Below are positions 1 to 7,322 of a stretch of 35,266 nucleotides of DNA, one piece after another. Source of the DNA: Rhodocyclaceae bacterium (lineage in GTDB: Bacteria > Pseudomonadota > Gammaproteobacteria > Burkholderiales > Rhodocyclaceae); the NCBI GenBank assembly GCA_020445665.1, contig JAGRGD010000159.1, positions 1-35,266 on the forward strand. The letters are read 5' to 3'. Under the pieces are notes generated by a model. The model did not search any database and was not told where the DNA came from. It saw only the letters and a program-made list of their open reading frames with translations. Position numbers and translations under genes: made by a program. How positions within the stretch are numbered: the stretch's first letter is position 1; every line of letters starts with the position of its first letter.

Positions 1-107
1 CCAGACGAAGCCGGTTCAATCATGGGCCGCGTTTCACGACCCCTGACCTGTGGCTCTCGGATTCAGCGTACCGAGTAGGCCAGGCACCTATGCGACTCGC
101 GTCGCAC
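1..107 (-). other. structured sequence interrupting a tRNA-Gly gene; candidate 5' end of a group II intron (runs off the window)
   Basis: Read on the minus strand, this segment directly follows the tRNA-Gly anticodon loop and begins GUGCG, which fits the group II intron 5' consensus GUGYG. The first bases fold into a perfect 6-bp hairpin with a GCGA (GNRA-type) loop (91-106). A 10-nt-loop stem CUCGG/CCGAG follows (56-75), flanked by a second helix (46-50/81-85). Then comes an 8-bp stem with an AAA loop (24-42). That last stem closes only in minus-strand RNA, where two positions are G-U wobbles; the plus strand would have C-A mismatches there. An early hairpin right after GUGYG is also seen in known group II domain I structures. 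Catalytic domain V, the EBS sites and any reverse transcriptase would lie outside the window, so the intron identity is inference. The alternative is the edge of some other inserted element. Confidence 0.3.
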
Positions 108-146
108 GCTTGGGAAGCTGAGGTAATACCATTATACGACACCCGC
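108..146 (-). tRNA. tRNA-Gly(CCC), 5' half only
   Basis: On the minus strand the sequence starts GCGGGTG (acceptor 5' strand). It continues with the D-arm GTAT-AATGGTA-TTAC and then CAGC-TTCCCAA-GC, giving a 7-nt anticodon loop with anticodon CCC. This agrees with proteobacterial tRNA-Gly of the GCGGGNRTCGTATAATGG type. After the GC at 108-109 the expected anticodon-stem partner, T-arm and acceptor 3' strand are missing. No CACCCGC complement to the acceptor occurs in the remaining 107 bases. The gene is therefore either a displaced 5' fragment or is interrupted by an intron or element whose 3' exon lies outside. Its promoter (186-215) looks intact. Confidence 0.6.
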
Positions 147-185
147 ATCGGTGCCCACGCCCCACACCGGGGACGGAGCGCGCGC

Positions 186-215
186 ATTGTAGCGGGGCGG
201 TGTCGGCCTTCGCAA
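186..215 (-). promoter_or_regulatory. sigma-70 promoter for the tRNA-Gly half
   Basis: On the minus strand TTGCGA (210-215) is followed by an 18-bp spacer and TACAAT (186-191), both close to the sigma-70 consensus. Transcription would start about 30 bases before the tRNA 5' end at 146. This fits a stable-RNA gene and suggests that the interrupted tRNA is still transcribed. Confidence 0.5.
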
Positions 216-244
216 CGTGGCCGGCAACGGCGCCCCGCGATGGC

Positions 245-2059
245 TCAGAAGGGCATCCGCAGCGAGGCAGCCAGGCGGGTGTCGGAGAGGTCGTCGTTGC
301 CGACCACCGAGGTCAGGTCGAGACCCAACTGAAGGTTGTCGCCGAGCTGGCCGACGACACCGAGGTGGGCCGTGGCATAGCTGTCTGCGGCAGGTGCCGC
401 CTCGAACTGGACGAAGCTGGGCGATACGGACGTTGCCATCTTGACCTGCCGCCCGTCTGCTTCCGCGTCGTGGCTCAAGACCACGCTGGCGTACGGCGTC
501 CAGGCGCCGGCACGCAGGAAGGCCTGCCAGCCGACCGACAGCAGGGTCGCGCGTCGACGCTGCTTGCCGAAGGTGAGGGTGCTTGAGGTCGAACCGTCAC
601 TGGCGGTCTCGGCGAAGCTCTGCACCGACACCTCCTGCAGAAGCACGCTGGCCAGCGGGCCGTGGTGCACGGCGCCGGCGCTCATTGCGTAGGCTGCGCG
701 AATGCCCAGGGCCGCGCGGTTGCCGTCCGGTTCGCCCTTGAGGCGGCGGCTCGCCGTGCCGAGGGTGACGCGGCGGTCGGTTTCGTAGTCGGTGCTGGCG
801 AGGGTCATGTGGCCGGTGATCGACATGGCGCCATGGCGATAGCCGACATAGCCCGACAGCGCGACTTCCTCGGCATCGAAGCTGCCGCCGTCGTCCCAGT
901 CGGGCTCGCTGCGGTCAAAAGAGAGGGCCGCGCCGGCGATGAGGTCCTCGCCGATGCGCCGATCGACGCCGATCGCGAGGCCCCAGGGCGTGCCGTCGTC
1001 TTCGCCGAGCTCGGTGCGGCCGCCCTCGACGCTCGCCCAGGTCCCGTTGGCCGCGTCGCCGCGGGTGCTCAGCGCGATCTCCGCGGTCTGCCACAGGCGC
1101 TGCGAGAGTGCGGCCTGGGTGCGCACCGGCAGTTCGGCGAGTTGTGAGATCTGGGCCGGCGCCGCGAGCACGCTGGCGGCGTAGCTGGCGAGCACGGCGT
1201 GGCCGGCGGTGGTCGGGTGGACGCCGTCGGCAAAGACGAAGCTCTGATCGGCACCCGCCGCGACGAAGCTGGCCTCGGTGCACAAGAGCGACGGCGTCGC
1301 GCCGCAGGCCGGCAGGCTGGCGTTGGCAAAGCCATAGCGGGCCGGGTCGGCGACGATCTCGTTGAGCAAGCCGAAGCTATCGAGCATCACCACCGGCACG
1401 CCCGTGGCAGCGAGACCGACGCCGAGTAACTGGTTGTAGCCCGTGGACAGCTGCGTCAGGCCAGCCGCGCCGGCCGCCCCCTGGGACTGGCCAAAGGGCG
1501 TCGCGCCGATGTCCGGCAGATTCCAGACGATGATGCGGCGGGCGCCGGTCGCCGCGAGGCGGGCGACCTCGGTGGCCAGCTGGGCCGTCGTGGTCTGCAG
1601 GTAGGCCTGAGCCGCGGCCGGGTCGGTCGCGGCGGTCGGCGCGATCGTGAAGATGTCGTTGGCGCCTGCCCAGACCGAGTAGAGGGCGTTCGGATCGGCT
1701 TGCCCGCCGGTGCTTGCCAGGTAATTGGCAACCTGCGTCGTCACCGGCGTCGCGTTGTTGGTGGGGGGGGTGTCGGGCACGCCAGGCAACTGGCTGACCC
1801 GGGCACCCCCTTCGGCGTAGTTGGTGCCGCCCTGGTTGCCCGGCGTTACGACAATCCCCAGGCGCTGGCCGAACACCTCGGACCACACCGGGCCGGGGTT
1901 GGTGGTGAAGCGGCCGGTGCCGGGCGGCAGGGCCGGGGCGTAGCTGCCGGCATCGGTCAGGCTATCGCCAAAGAAGATCGCGTTGGAATAGTCCGCGGCA
2001 TGCAAGGGGGCGCAGCAAAGCGCTCCGAGCGCCGCACCCAGAAGGCGCAGTTTCGGCAT
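245..2059 (-). CDS. GDSL-family esterase autotransporter (EstA-like)
   Basis: Predicted outer-membrane esterase/lipase of 604 residues. A signal peptide covers about residues 1-21. The passenger has the GDSL block with nucleophile FFGDS (Ser33), the block III motif GANDIF, and a block V DGVHPT motif with the Asp/His pair, as in SGNH hydrolases. Residues from about 345 to the end alternate polar and hydrophobic segments and finish RMPF with a terminal Phe, as expected of an autotransporter beta-barrel. The start at 2059 was chosen because GAGGAG lies 8 nt upstream and the signal peptide follows at once; the frame stays open upstream but lacks such support. An 8-C run (1763-1770) lies inside the passenger. 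The gene is monocistronic and divergent from thiS. Family assignment is firm; the substrate is unknown. Confidence 0.88.
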   Translation of the reverse strand: MPKLRLLGAALGALCCAPLHAADYSNAIFFGDSLTDAGSYAPALPPGTGRFTTNPGPVWSEVFGQRLGIVVTPGNQGGTNYAEGGARVSQLPGVPDTPPTNNATPVTTQVANYLASTGGQADPNALYSVWAGANDIFTIAPTAATDPAAAQAYLQTTTAQLATEVARLAATGARRIIVWNLPDIGATPFGQSQGAAGAAGLTQLSTGYNQLLGVGLAATGVPVVMLDSFGLLNEIVADPARYGFANASLPACGATPSLLCTEASFVAAGADQSFVFADGVHPTTAGHAVLASYAASVLAAPAQISQLAELPVRTQAALSQRLWQTAEIALSTRGDAANGTWASVEGGRTELGEDDGTPWGLAIGVDRRIGEDLIAGAALSFDRSEPDWDDGGSFDAEEVALSGYVGYRHGAMSITGHMTLASTDYETDRRVTLGTASRRLKGEPDGNRAALGIRAAYAMSAGAVHHGPLASVLLQEVSVQSFAETASDGSTSSTLTFGKQRRRATLLSVGWQAFLRAGAWTPYASVVLSHDAEADGRQVKMATSVSPSFVQFEAAPAADSYATAHLGVVGQLGDNLQLGLDLTSVVGNDDLSDTRLAASLRMPF

Positions 2060-2102
2060 TGATGTCTCCTCGTTATGCTTGTCTGCCGCCACAGCCCCCC
2101 TG

Positions 2103-2148
2103 CGGTCGTGGCGACGACCGATGCTGGCACGAGCGGCCCGGAGGCCGC
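2103..2148. repeat. two adjacent perfect hairpins in the esterase/thiS intergenic region
   Basis: CGGTCGT-GGCG-ACGACCG (2103-2120) is a 7-bp perfect stem with a 4-nt loop. GCGGCC-CGGA-GGCCGC (2133-2148) is a 6-bp perfect stem with a 4-nt loop. They fill the gap between two divergent start codons, upstream of a weak TAGAAT (-10-like, 2162-2167) ahead of thiS. No T-tract follows either stem, so they are not classical terminators. They could be operators or leader structures. Confidence 0.35.
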
Positions 2149-2204
2149 AAGCGCCGCATGCTAGAATCTGCCACCGTTCGAAGCCCATTCCCCTTCCGGT
2201 TGCA

Positions 2205-2408
2205 ATGATTCACGTCGTCCTCAACGGCCAGCCCGAGTCCCTCCCGGACACCCTGTCGATCGCCGCGCTGCTCGAGGCGCGGGGACTCGTGGGCAAGCGT
2301 CTGGCGGTTGAGCGCAATGGCGAGATCGTGCCCCGCAGCCGGCATGCCGAGACGTGGTTGGCGGAGGGGGACCGGCTCGAGATCGTCGTCGCCGTCGGCG
2401 GCGGCTGA
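2205..2408 (+). CDS. thiS: sulfur carrier protein ThiS
   Basis: A 67-residue ubiquitin-like sulfur carrier for the thiazole half of thiamine. It ends in Gly-Gly-Gly, giving the C-terminal Gly-Gly that is adenylated by ThiF and converted to the thiocarboxylate used by ThiG. The start ATG at 2205 gives a protein that begins MIHVVLNGQ, as in the family; longer in-frame starts lack the fold's first strand at the N-terminus. thiG follows 22 nt downstream in the same direction. No TPP riboswitch (THI box) is visible in the upstream 145 nt. thiF and thiO are not in the window. Confidence 0.92.
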   Translation: MIHVVLNGQPESLPDTLSIAALLEARGLVGKRLAVERNGEIVPRSRHAETWLAEGDRLEIVVAVGGG

Positions 2409-2430
2409 ACCCACCCTGACGGAACACAGA

Positions 2431-3216
2431 ATGAACGATTCGCTGGTGATCGCGGGCAAGGCCTATGGCTCTCGCCTGCTTGTCGGAACCGGGAAATACC
2501 GGGACTTCGCCCAGACGCGGGAGGCCATCGACGCCAGCGGCTCGGAGATCATCACCGTGGCCATCCGCCGCACCAACATCGGCCAGAACGCCGACGAGCC
2601 GAACCTGCTCGATGTGCTGCCGCCCGACCGCTTCACGATCCTGCCCAATACGGCCGGCTGCTTCAGCGCCGACGAGGCGGTGCGGACCCTGCGCCTGGCG
2701 CGCGAGCTGCTCGACGGCCATGGACTGGTCAAGCTCGAGGTGCTGGGCGACGCCCACACGCTCTTCCCCAACATGCCGGAGACGCTGAAGGCCGCCGAAA
2801 CCCTGGTGAAGGATGGCTTCCAGGTCATGGTCTATTGCGCCGACGACCCGATCCAGTGCCGCATGCTCGAAGACATCGGCTGCGTTGCGGTGATGCCGCT
2901 CGCGAGCCTGATCGGCTCGGGCATGGGCATCCTGAATCCGTGGAACCTGCAACTGATCATCGATCAGTCGAAGGTGCCGGTGCTGGTCGACGCCGGCGTC
3001 GGCACGGCCTCCGATGCGGCCATCGCGATGGAACTGGGCTGCGACGGGGTGCTGATGAACACCGCCATCGCCAAGGCCGACGACCCGGTGCGCATGGCCC
3101 GCGCGATGCGGCTCGGCGTCGAGGCCGGGCGCGAGGCCTTCCTGGCCGGGCGGATGCCGAAGAAGACCTACTCGGCCAGCCCCAGTTCGCCTACCGGCGG
3201 CCTGATCGGACGCTGA
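2431..3216 (+). CDS. thiG: thiazole synthase ThiG
   Basis: A 261-residue TIM-barrel enzyme. It condenses 1-deoxy-D-xylulose 5-phosphate, dehydroglycine and ThiS thiocarboxylate to form the thiazole phosphate of thiamine. Visible family signatures are LVGTGKY near the N-terminus, the RRTNIGQ segment, the Schiff-base lysine in VKLEVLGD (Lys101), PLASLIGSG and the phosphate-binding [11 protein letters not shown] stretch. The length is normal for the family. The start ATG at 2431 lies 22 nt after the thiS stop, with a modest purine-rich ribosome site (GGAACACAGA). It is cotranscribed with thiS and probably trmB. Confidence 0.95.
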   Translation: MNDSLVIAGKAYGSRLLVGTGKYRDFAQTREAIDASGSEIITVAIRRTNIGQNADEPNLLDVLPPDRFTILPNTAGCFSADEAVRTLRLARELLDGHGLVKLEVLGDAHTLFPNMPETLKAAETLVKDGFQVMVYCADDPIQCRMLEDIGCVAVMPLASLIGSGMGILNPWNLQLIIDQSKVPVLVDAGVGTASDAAIAMELGCDGVLMNTAIAKADDPVRMARAMRLGVEAGREAFLAGRMPKKTYSASPSSPTGGLIGR

Positions 3217-3242
3217 CGGCCCACCCGCTTCGCCTGACCATC

Positions 3243-3950
3243 ATGAGTGACACCCGCGAGGACAACACCGGCGCGCGCCTCACGTCCCAGTCCATCCGCA
3301 GCTTCGTGCTGCGTCAGGGGCGCATGTCGCCGGCCCAGGTCCGCTATCTCGAGCAGATGATGCCGCGGGTCGGTATTCCCTACCGCGCTGCCCTGCTCGA
3401 CACCGCCGCCACCTTCGGTCGGCAGGCGCCGGTGATCCTCGAGATCGGCTTCGGCATGGGGGCCGCTACCGCCGACATCGCCGAGGCGCGGCCGGAGGAC
3501 AACTTCATCGGCATCGAAGTCCATGCGCCGGGCGTCGGCAACCTGTGCAAGCTCATCGATGAGCGGGACATCGGCAACCTGCGCATCGTCCAGCACGACG
3601 CGGTCGATGTGTTGCGCGACATGATCGCCCCCGGCTCCCTGGCCGGCGTGCACATCTATTTCCCCGACCCCTGGCCCAAGAAGCGCCACCACAAGCGGCG
3701 CCTCGTGCAGCCGCCGCTGGTGCGGACGGTGGCCGAGCGGCTGGCGCCGGGCGGCTACCTGCACTGCGCCACCGACTGGGAGGACTACGCGGTGCAGATG
3801 CTCGATGTGCTGGGCGCTGAACCGCTGCTCGAGAACACCGCCGACGGCTACGCCCCGCGGCCGGACTTCCGCCCGCTGACCAAGTTCGAGCAGCGCGGCA
3901 TCCGCCTCGGGCACGGCGTCTGGGATCTCGTCTTCCGCCGTCGGGGCTGA
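3243..3950 (+). CDS. trmB: tRNA (guanine-N7-)-methyltransferase TrmB
   Basis: A 235-residue SAM-dependent enzyme that makes m7G46 in the variable loop of tRNAs. The SAM motif EIGFGMG is at about residues 65-71. The family hallmark [16 protein letters not shown] lies near residues 138-153, with the catalytic Asp and tRNA-contacting basic residues. The C-terminal TKFEQRG segment is typical. The start ATG at 3243 is 26 nt after thiG with no strong Shine-Dalgarno, so translation may depend on readthrough from thiG. The thiG-trmB neighbourhood is common in betaproteobacteria. Confidence 0.94.
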   Translation: MSDTREDNTGARLTSQSIRSFVLRQGRMSPAQVRYLEQMMPRVGIPYRAALLDTAATFGRQAPVILEIGFGMGAATADIAEARPEDNFIGIEVHAPGVGNLCKLIDERDIGNLRIVQHDAVDVLRDMIAPGSLAGVHIYFPDPWPKKRHHKRRLVQPPLVRTVAERLAPGGYLHCATDWEDYAVQMLDVLGAEPLLENTADGYAPRPDFRPLTKFEQRGIRLGHGVWDLVFRRRG

Positions 3951-3959
3951 GCGTCGCCC

Positions 3960-3987
3960 CGAGGCGCCGGCGGGCCGGGGCGCCTCG
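3960..3987. terminator. GC-rich stem-loop between convergent genes
   Basis: CGAGGCGCC (3960-3968) pairs perfectly with GGCGCCTCG (3979-3987) across a 10-nt loop. It sits 9 nt after the trmB stop and directly beside the stop of the opposing gene at 3989. It could end transcription from both sides. No run of T follows on either strand, so termination strength is uncertain. Confidence 0.45.
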
Positions 3988-3988
3988 C

Positions 3989-4897
3989 TCAGCGCCCCTG
4001 CCGCTCCCAGAAGATCTGACTCCAGATCAGCGGGTTCGGGTGCCGCTCGCGATTGACAAGGAGACGCGAGCCGTCCGGCAGCGCCCAACCCGCCAGCCGG
4101 GTCCCGTGCCGCGGCAGCCACTCGGCGAACTGTGTGGCGCCGAGGTCGGACGTGAGGGTGTCGTGCATGGTGCCGTGGCGCCACCAGGGGACGGCGATGG
4201 CGAGGCGGACGAGACGGCCCGTCCGGAAGTAGGCGCTCGCGAACATCGCCGGAATCCCGTTGAAGGCGCTGATGTCGGCGTCGCAGCGCCGGTCGCCGAG
4301 CCCGCTGTCGTCATCGAGCGGCCAGCAGCGGAACTCGAGGGGGGCCAGAGCAGCGCGGACGCTCGTCTCATCCTGCAGGGCCGGGAGCCTGTGCCAGTCG
4401 AGTCGCGCGGCCGGGCGGGATTCCGTGAGGTGTCGCTGGTACTCGCGGGCGAAGCCCGGGTTCAGCGCGATGTCGGTGAGCGCAAGGGCCAACAGCGCGG
4501 TGACGACCCAGCCGAGGGCTGCCACCACGCGGCCCCGGGGTCGGAGCCGATGCTCCGCTGCCGTCGGCGCGCGTGGTCGGCCCGGGCTGCGAGCGCGGCG
4601 GACGTCGGCCTCGATCGCCGCCAGGGTCGAGGGGTTGGCGAGGGCTGTCGCGACCACCAGGCTGCGGTAGTAGAGTGCCGCCATGACGGTGCCGACCGCC
4701 AGCCCGACGGCCGCCTGTCCCAGTGCCCAGCCGACCCGATAGCCCGCCACGATCACCACCGGTGCCAGCGCCAGGCGCAGCCAGAACCCAGCGCTTCGCG
4801 CGGCGGCGCGCCGCATCGTGCGCCAGGCCCGCGTCAGTTCCTCCGCGTCCAGCGGACGGAGGACGCGAACGCCCCGCAGCGACAGGACGAGTCTCAT
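3989..4897 (-). CDS. uncharacterised membrane protein with a soluble C-terminal domain
   Basis: A 302-residue protein I do not recognise. An Arg-rich N-terminus (1-38) precedes two closely spaced hydrophobic stretches (about 39-57 and 59-78). A basic cytosolic-looking loop (100-125, many Arg/Pro) and a third helix (about 128-147) follow. The remaining ~150 residues are soluble with several Trp and a Cys pair (CWPL and RRCDAD), likely on the periplasmic side. The start at 4897 is the first ATG of the frame. It lies 68 nt downstream of the slipin gene in the same direction and may be the last gene of the nfeD-slipin unit. Function unknown. Confidence 0.7.
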   Translation of the reverse strand: MRLVLSLRGVRVLRPLDAEELTRAWRTMRRAAARSAGFWLRLALAPVVIVAGYRVGWALGQAAVGLAVGTVMAALYYRSLVVATALANPSTLAAIEADVRRARSPGRPRAPTAAEHRLRPRGRVVAALGWVVTALLALALTDIALNPGFAREYQRHLTESRPAARLDWHRLPALQDETSVRAALAPLEFRCWPLDDDSGLGDRRCDADISAFNGIPAMFASAYFRTGRLVRLAIAVPWWRHGTMHDTLTSDLGATQFAEWLPRHGTRLAGWALPDGSRLLVNRERHPNPLIWSQIFWERQGR

Positions 4898-4965
4898 GGG
4901 GCACCCGGGTCTTTAATGAGGCGAGATTATGACATCTGGCGTCTCTCGAGTCGTCCTCGGGCGCC

Positions 4966-5745
4966 TCACGGAGCGCTTGGACCGTCGCTTGTCGACTGGG
5001 AGAAGAAGCGCTCCATCATCTGGACCGGCACCGGGAAGACGATGGTCGAGGAGCGGTCGCCGGCCACCTGGGTGAGGGTCTGCAGGTAGCGAAGCTGCAT
5101 TGCGGCCGGCTCGCGCGAGAGCATCTCCGCCGCCTCCATCAGCGCCTGGGCGGCCTGCTTCTCACCCTCGGCGTGGATCACCTTGGCGCGGCGCTCGCGC
5201 TCTGCCTCGGCCTGGCGGGCGATGGCGCGGACCATCGATTCGTTGAGGTCCACGTGCTTGATCTCGACGTTCGTCACCTTGATACCCCAGCTCTCGGTCT
5301 GGGCGTCGAGGATCTTCTGGACGTCCAGGTTCAGGCGCTCGCGCTCCGACAGCATCTCGTCGAGCTCGTGCTTGCCGAGCACCGCGCGCAGCGTGGTCTG
5401 GGCCAGCTGGCTGGTGGCGACCATGAACTGCTCGACCTGGATGATGGCCTTCTGCGGGTCCACGACGCGGAAGTAGAGCACCGCGTTCACCTTGACCGAG
5501 ACGTTGTCGCGGGAGATGACGTCCTGGGACGGCACGTCCATCGCGACCACTCGCAGGTCAACCCGAACCATCTGCTGGATGCCGGGCACGACGATGATCA
5601 GCCCCGGCCCCTTGACCCGCCAGAAGCGGCCGAGCAGGAAGACCACGCCGCGCTCGTACTCGCGCAGGATCTTCAGTGAGGCGGCGACCAGGATCAGCAG
5701 GGCGATGATCAGTGGGGCGACGCCGAAGGTGATGTCCATGGGCAT
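4966..5745 (-). CDS. slipin family protein (stomatin/SPFH domain)
   Basis: A 259-residue membrane-anchored stomatin-like protein. One N-terminal hydrophobic hairpin (about residues 6-24) is followed by the SPFH domain, with [26 protein letters not shown] and the [15 protein letters not shown] segment. A helical region rich in [17 protein letters not shown] follows. Slipins form oligomers at the inner membrane and are proteolytic substrates or partners of NfeD proteases. The start ATG at 5745 was picked for its AAGGAGC ribosome site, which lies within 12 nt downstream of the nfeD stop and indicates coupled translation. A second ATG lies two codons later. Confidence 0.9.
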   Translation of the reverse strand: MPMDITFGVAPLIIALLILVAASLKILREYERGVVFLLGRFWRVKGPGLIIVVPGIQQMVRVDLRVVAMDVPSQDVISRDNVSVKVNAVLYFRVVDPQKAIIQVEQFMVATSQLAQTTLRAVLGKHELDEMLSERERLNLDVQKILDAQTESWGIKVTNVEIKHVDLNESMVRAIARQAEAERERRAKVIHAEGEKQAAQALMEAAEMLSREPAAMQLRYLQTLTQVAGDRSSTIVFPVPVQMMERFFSQSTSDGPSAP

Positions 5746-5758
5746 GTCGTGCTCCTTG

Positions 5759-7141
5759 TCAGTGAGTCTCGTGATCCGTCGCACCGACCTGCAGGGTCAG
5801 GCCGCGCACCGCCAGCACCCGCACCCGCTCGCCGACGCGCAGGGCGGCATCGCTCTCGACGCGCCACGACTCGCCGCCCACCTCGGCCCAGCAGCCGTCC
5901 GCGCCGGCCGTCGTGACCTGGCCTTCGCTGCCGACCAGCAGGCCGTCGCCGCTGGCCAGCGGGCGCCGATGGCTGCGCGCCGCGAGGCTGCCGATGGCGA
6001 ACAGGGTTGCCGCGCTCAGCACCGCGATGCCCGCCAGGAACGGGATCGACAGGCCCAGGGCCGGCAGCTCCGAGTCCACCAGGAACAGGCCGCCGAGCAT
6101 GAAGGCCAGCACCCCGCCGACGCCGAAGGCACCGAAGCTCGGCACGAAGGCCTCGGCCAGCATCAGGCCGGCGCCGAGGGCGATCAGCGCGACGCCCACC
6201 CAGTTCACCGGCAGCATGTGAAAGGCATAGAGCGCCAGCAGCAGGCAGACTGCGCCGGCGATGCCGGGCACGCCGAAGCCGGGGCTGGTGAACTCGAAGA
6301 ACAGGCCGTAGATGCCGATCATCATCAGCACCACCGCCAGCTGCGGGTTGGCCAGCGCGCCGAGCAGGCGAAGCTGCCAGCCGGGTGCGACCGACTGGAT
6401 CGTCGCGCCGACGGTGGCGAGTTCGACCTCGGTATCGCCGAGCCGTACCGCGCGGCCATCCACCGCTTCGAGCAGCGCAGGAACATCCGCGGCGATCACG
6501 TCGATCACGCCGGCCGCCAGGGCCTCGCTGGCCGACAGGCTGGCCGCCTCGCGCACCGCCCGCTCGGCGAAGTCGATGTCGCGGCCGCGCAGCTCGGCCA
6601 GGCTCCGGAGATAGGCCGAGGCGTCATTGACCGCCTTGCGGGACATCGCACTGCCACCCGTGGCCGGGGCCGCGTCGGCGCGTTTGCCTTCGTCGGGGTC
6701 GCGCTTGCCGGCGGGCGTCCCGGTGTCGTCGCCCCCCGGCGAGAGGCCGATCGCCACCGGGGTTGCGGCGCCCAGGTTGGTGGCCGGCGCCATCGCGGCG
6801 ACATGGCTGGCGTAGAGGATGAAGGTGCCGGCGCTGGCCGCCCGGGCCCCCTCGGGGTGGACGAAGGTAGCAACCGGCACGGGCGAGGCGAGTATGGCGC
6901 GGATGATCTCCCGCATCGCGCTGTCGAGGCCGCCCGGGGTGTCCATACGCAGCACGACGATCGTGTCGCCTGCACGGACTGCCGCGTCCAGCTGCCGCGC
7001 GACAAAGGTTGCGGTCGCCGGACCGATGATGCCATTTACATCGATGACCCGCGCCGAAGGCGCTGCGCCCGCCACCGTGGACCCGAGCAGGGCGAGGGTC
7101 ATGACCCAGGCTCGAAAGAGCCGTTCCCAAGAGTTGCACAT
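5759..7141 (-). CDS. NfeD family membrane serine protease (ClpP-like domain)
   Basis: A 460-residue protein with a signal/anchor segment (about 10-27) and a periplasmic ClpP/crotonase-fold domain (about 30-230). [13 protein letters not shown], the nucleophile within ARAASAGTF (Ser103) and Lys169 (SRKAVND) match the Ser-Lys dyad known from PH1510-type NfeD. Four or so membrane helices span 255-390, and an OB-fold NfeD domain covers 400-455. A low-complexity insertion (135-165) separates the nucleophile and the lysine. The start at 7141 places the signal sequence at the N-terminus; the frame is open further upstream without a ribosome site. It is followed at once by the slipin gene, the classic nfeD/slipin pair, presumably in membrane protein quality control. 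Confidence 0.9.
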   Translation of the reverse strand: MCNSWERLFRAWVMTLALLGSTVAGAAPSARVIDVNGIIGPATATFVARQLDAAVRAGDTIVVLRMDTPGGLDSAMREIIRAILASPVPVATFVHPEGARAASAGTFILYASHVAAMAPATNLGAATPVAIGLSPGGDDTGTPAGKRDPDEGKRADAAPATGGSAMSRKAVNDASAYLRSLAELRGRDIDFAERAVREAASLSASEALAAGVIDVIAADVPALLEAVDGRAVRLGDTEVELATVGATIQSVAPGWQLRLLGALANPQLAVVLMMIGIYGLFFEFTSPGFGVPGIAGAVCLLLALYAFHMLPVNWVGVALIALGAGLMLAEAFVPSFGAFGVGGVLAFMLGGLFLVDSELPALGLSIPFLAGIAVLSAATLFAIGSLAARSHRRPLASGDGLLVGSEGQVTTAGADGCWAEVGGESWRVESDAALRVGERVRVLAVRGLTLQVGATDHETH

Positions 7142-7259
7142 GGCATTCCCGCAGTGTGGCGGACTTGCAGCTTGGAGGGCGCCGGGCGTGGGCGAGTTCC
7201 CCGGCGATCTTGAGCGGCGGCGGTATTGGATCCAAATGTGTCGGCGCGCGGATGTGCGG

Positions 7260-7289
7260 TTGCCCATGCGGGCGGCGCCCTGCTAGCCT
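7260..7289 (+). promoter_or_regulatory. possible sigma-70 promoter for the AsmA gene
   Basis: TTGCCC (7260-7265), an 18-bp spacer and TAGCCT (7284-7289) lie 33 nt before the start codon at 7323. Both hexamers are partial matches. Tentative. Confidence 0.25.
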
Positions 7290-7322
7290 GCCCTGGAATT
7301 CCTGGCCACGGGGCGACTGTCG

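Noticed and set aside
1-146. Group I intron in the tRNA anticodon loop, as in Azoarcus tRNA-Ile
   Set aside because: No U precedes the break for a P1 G-U pair and no group I core elements are recognisable in the visible 107 nt; the GUGCG start fits group II better.
2060-2204. TPP riboswitch ahead of thiS-thiG
   Set aside because: Neither the CUGAGA core nor the downstream ACCUGAUCUGG-like THI box is present in the 145-nt leader region.
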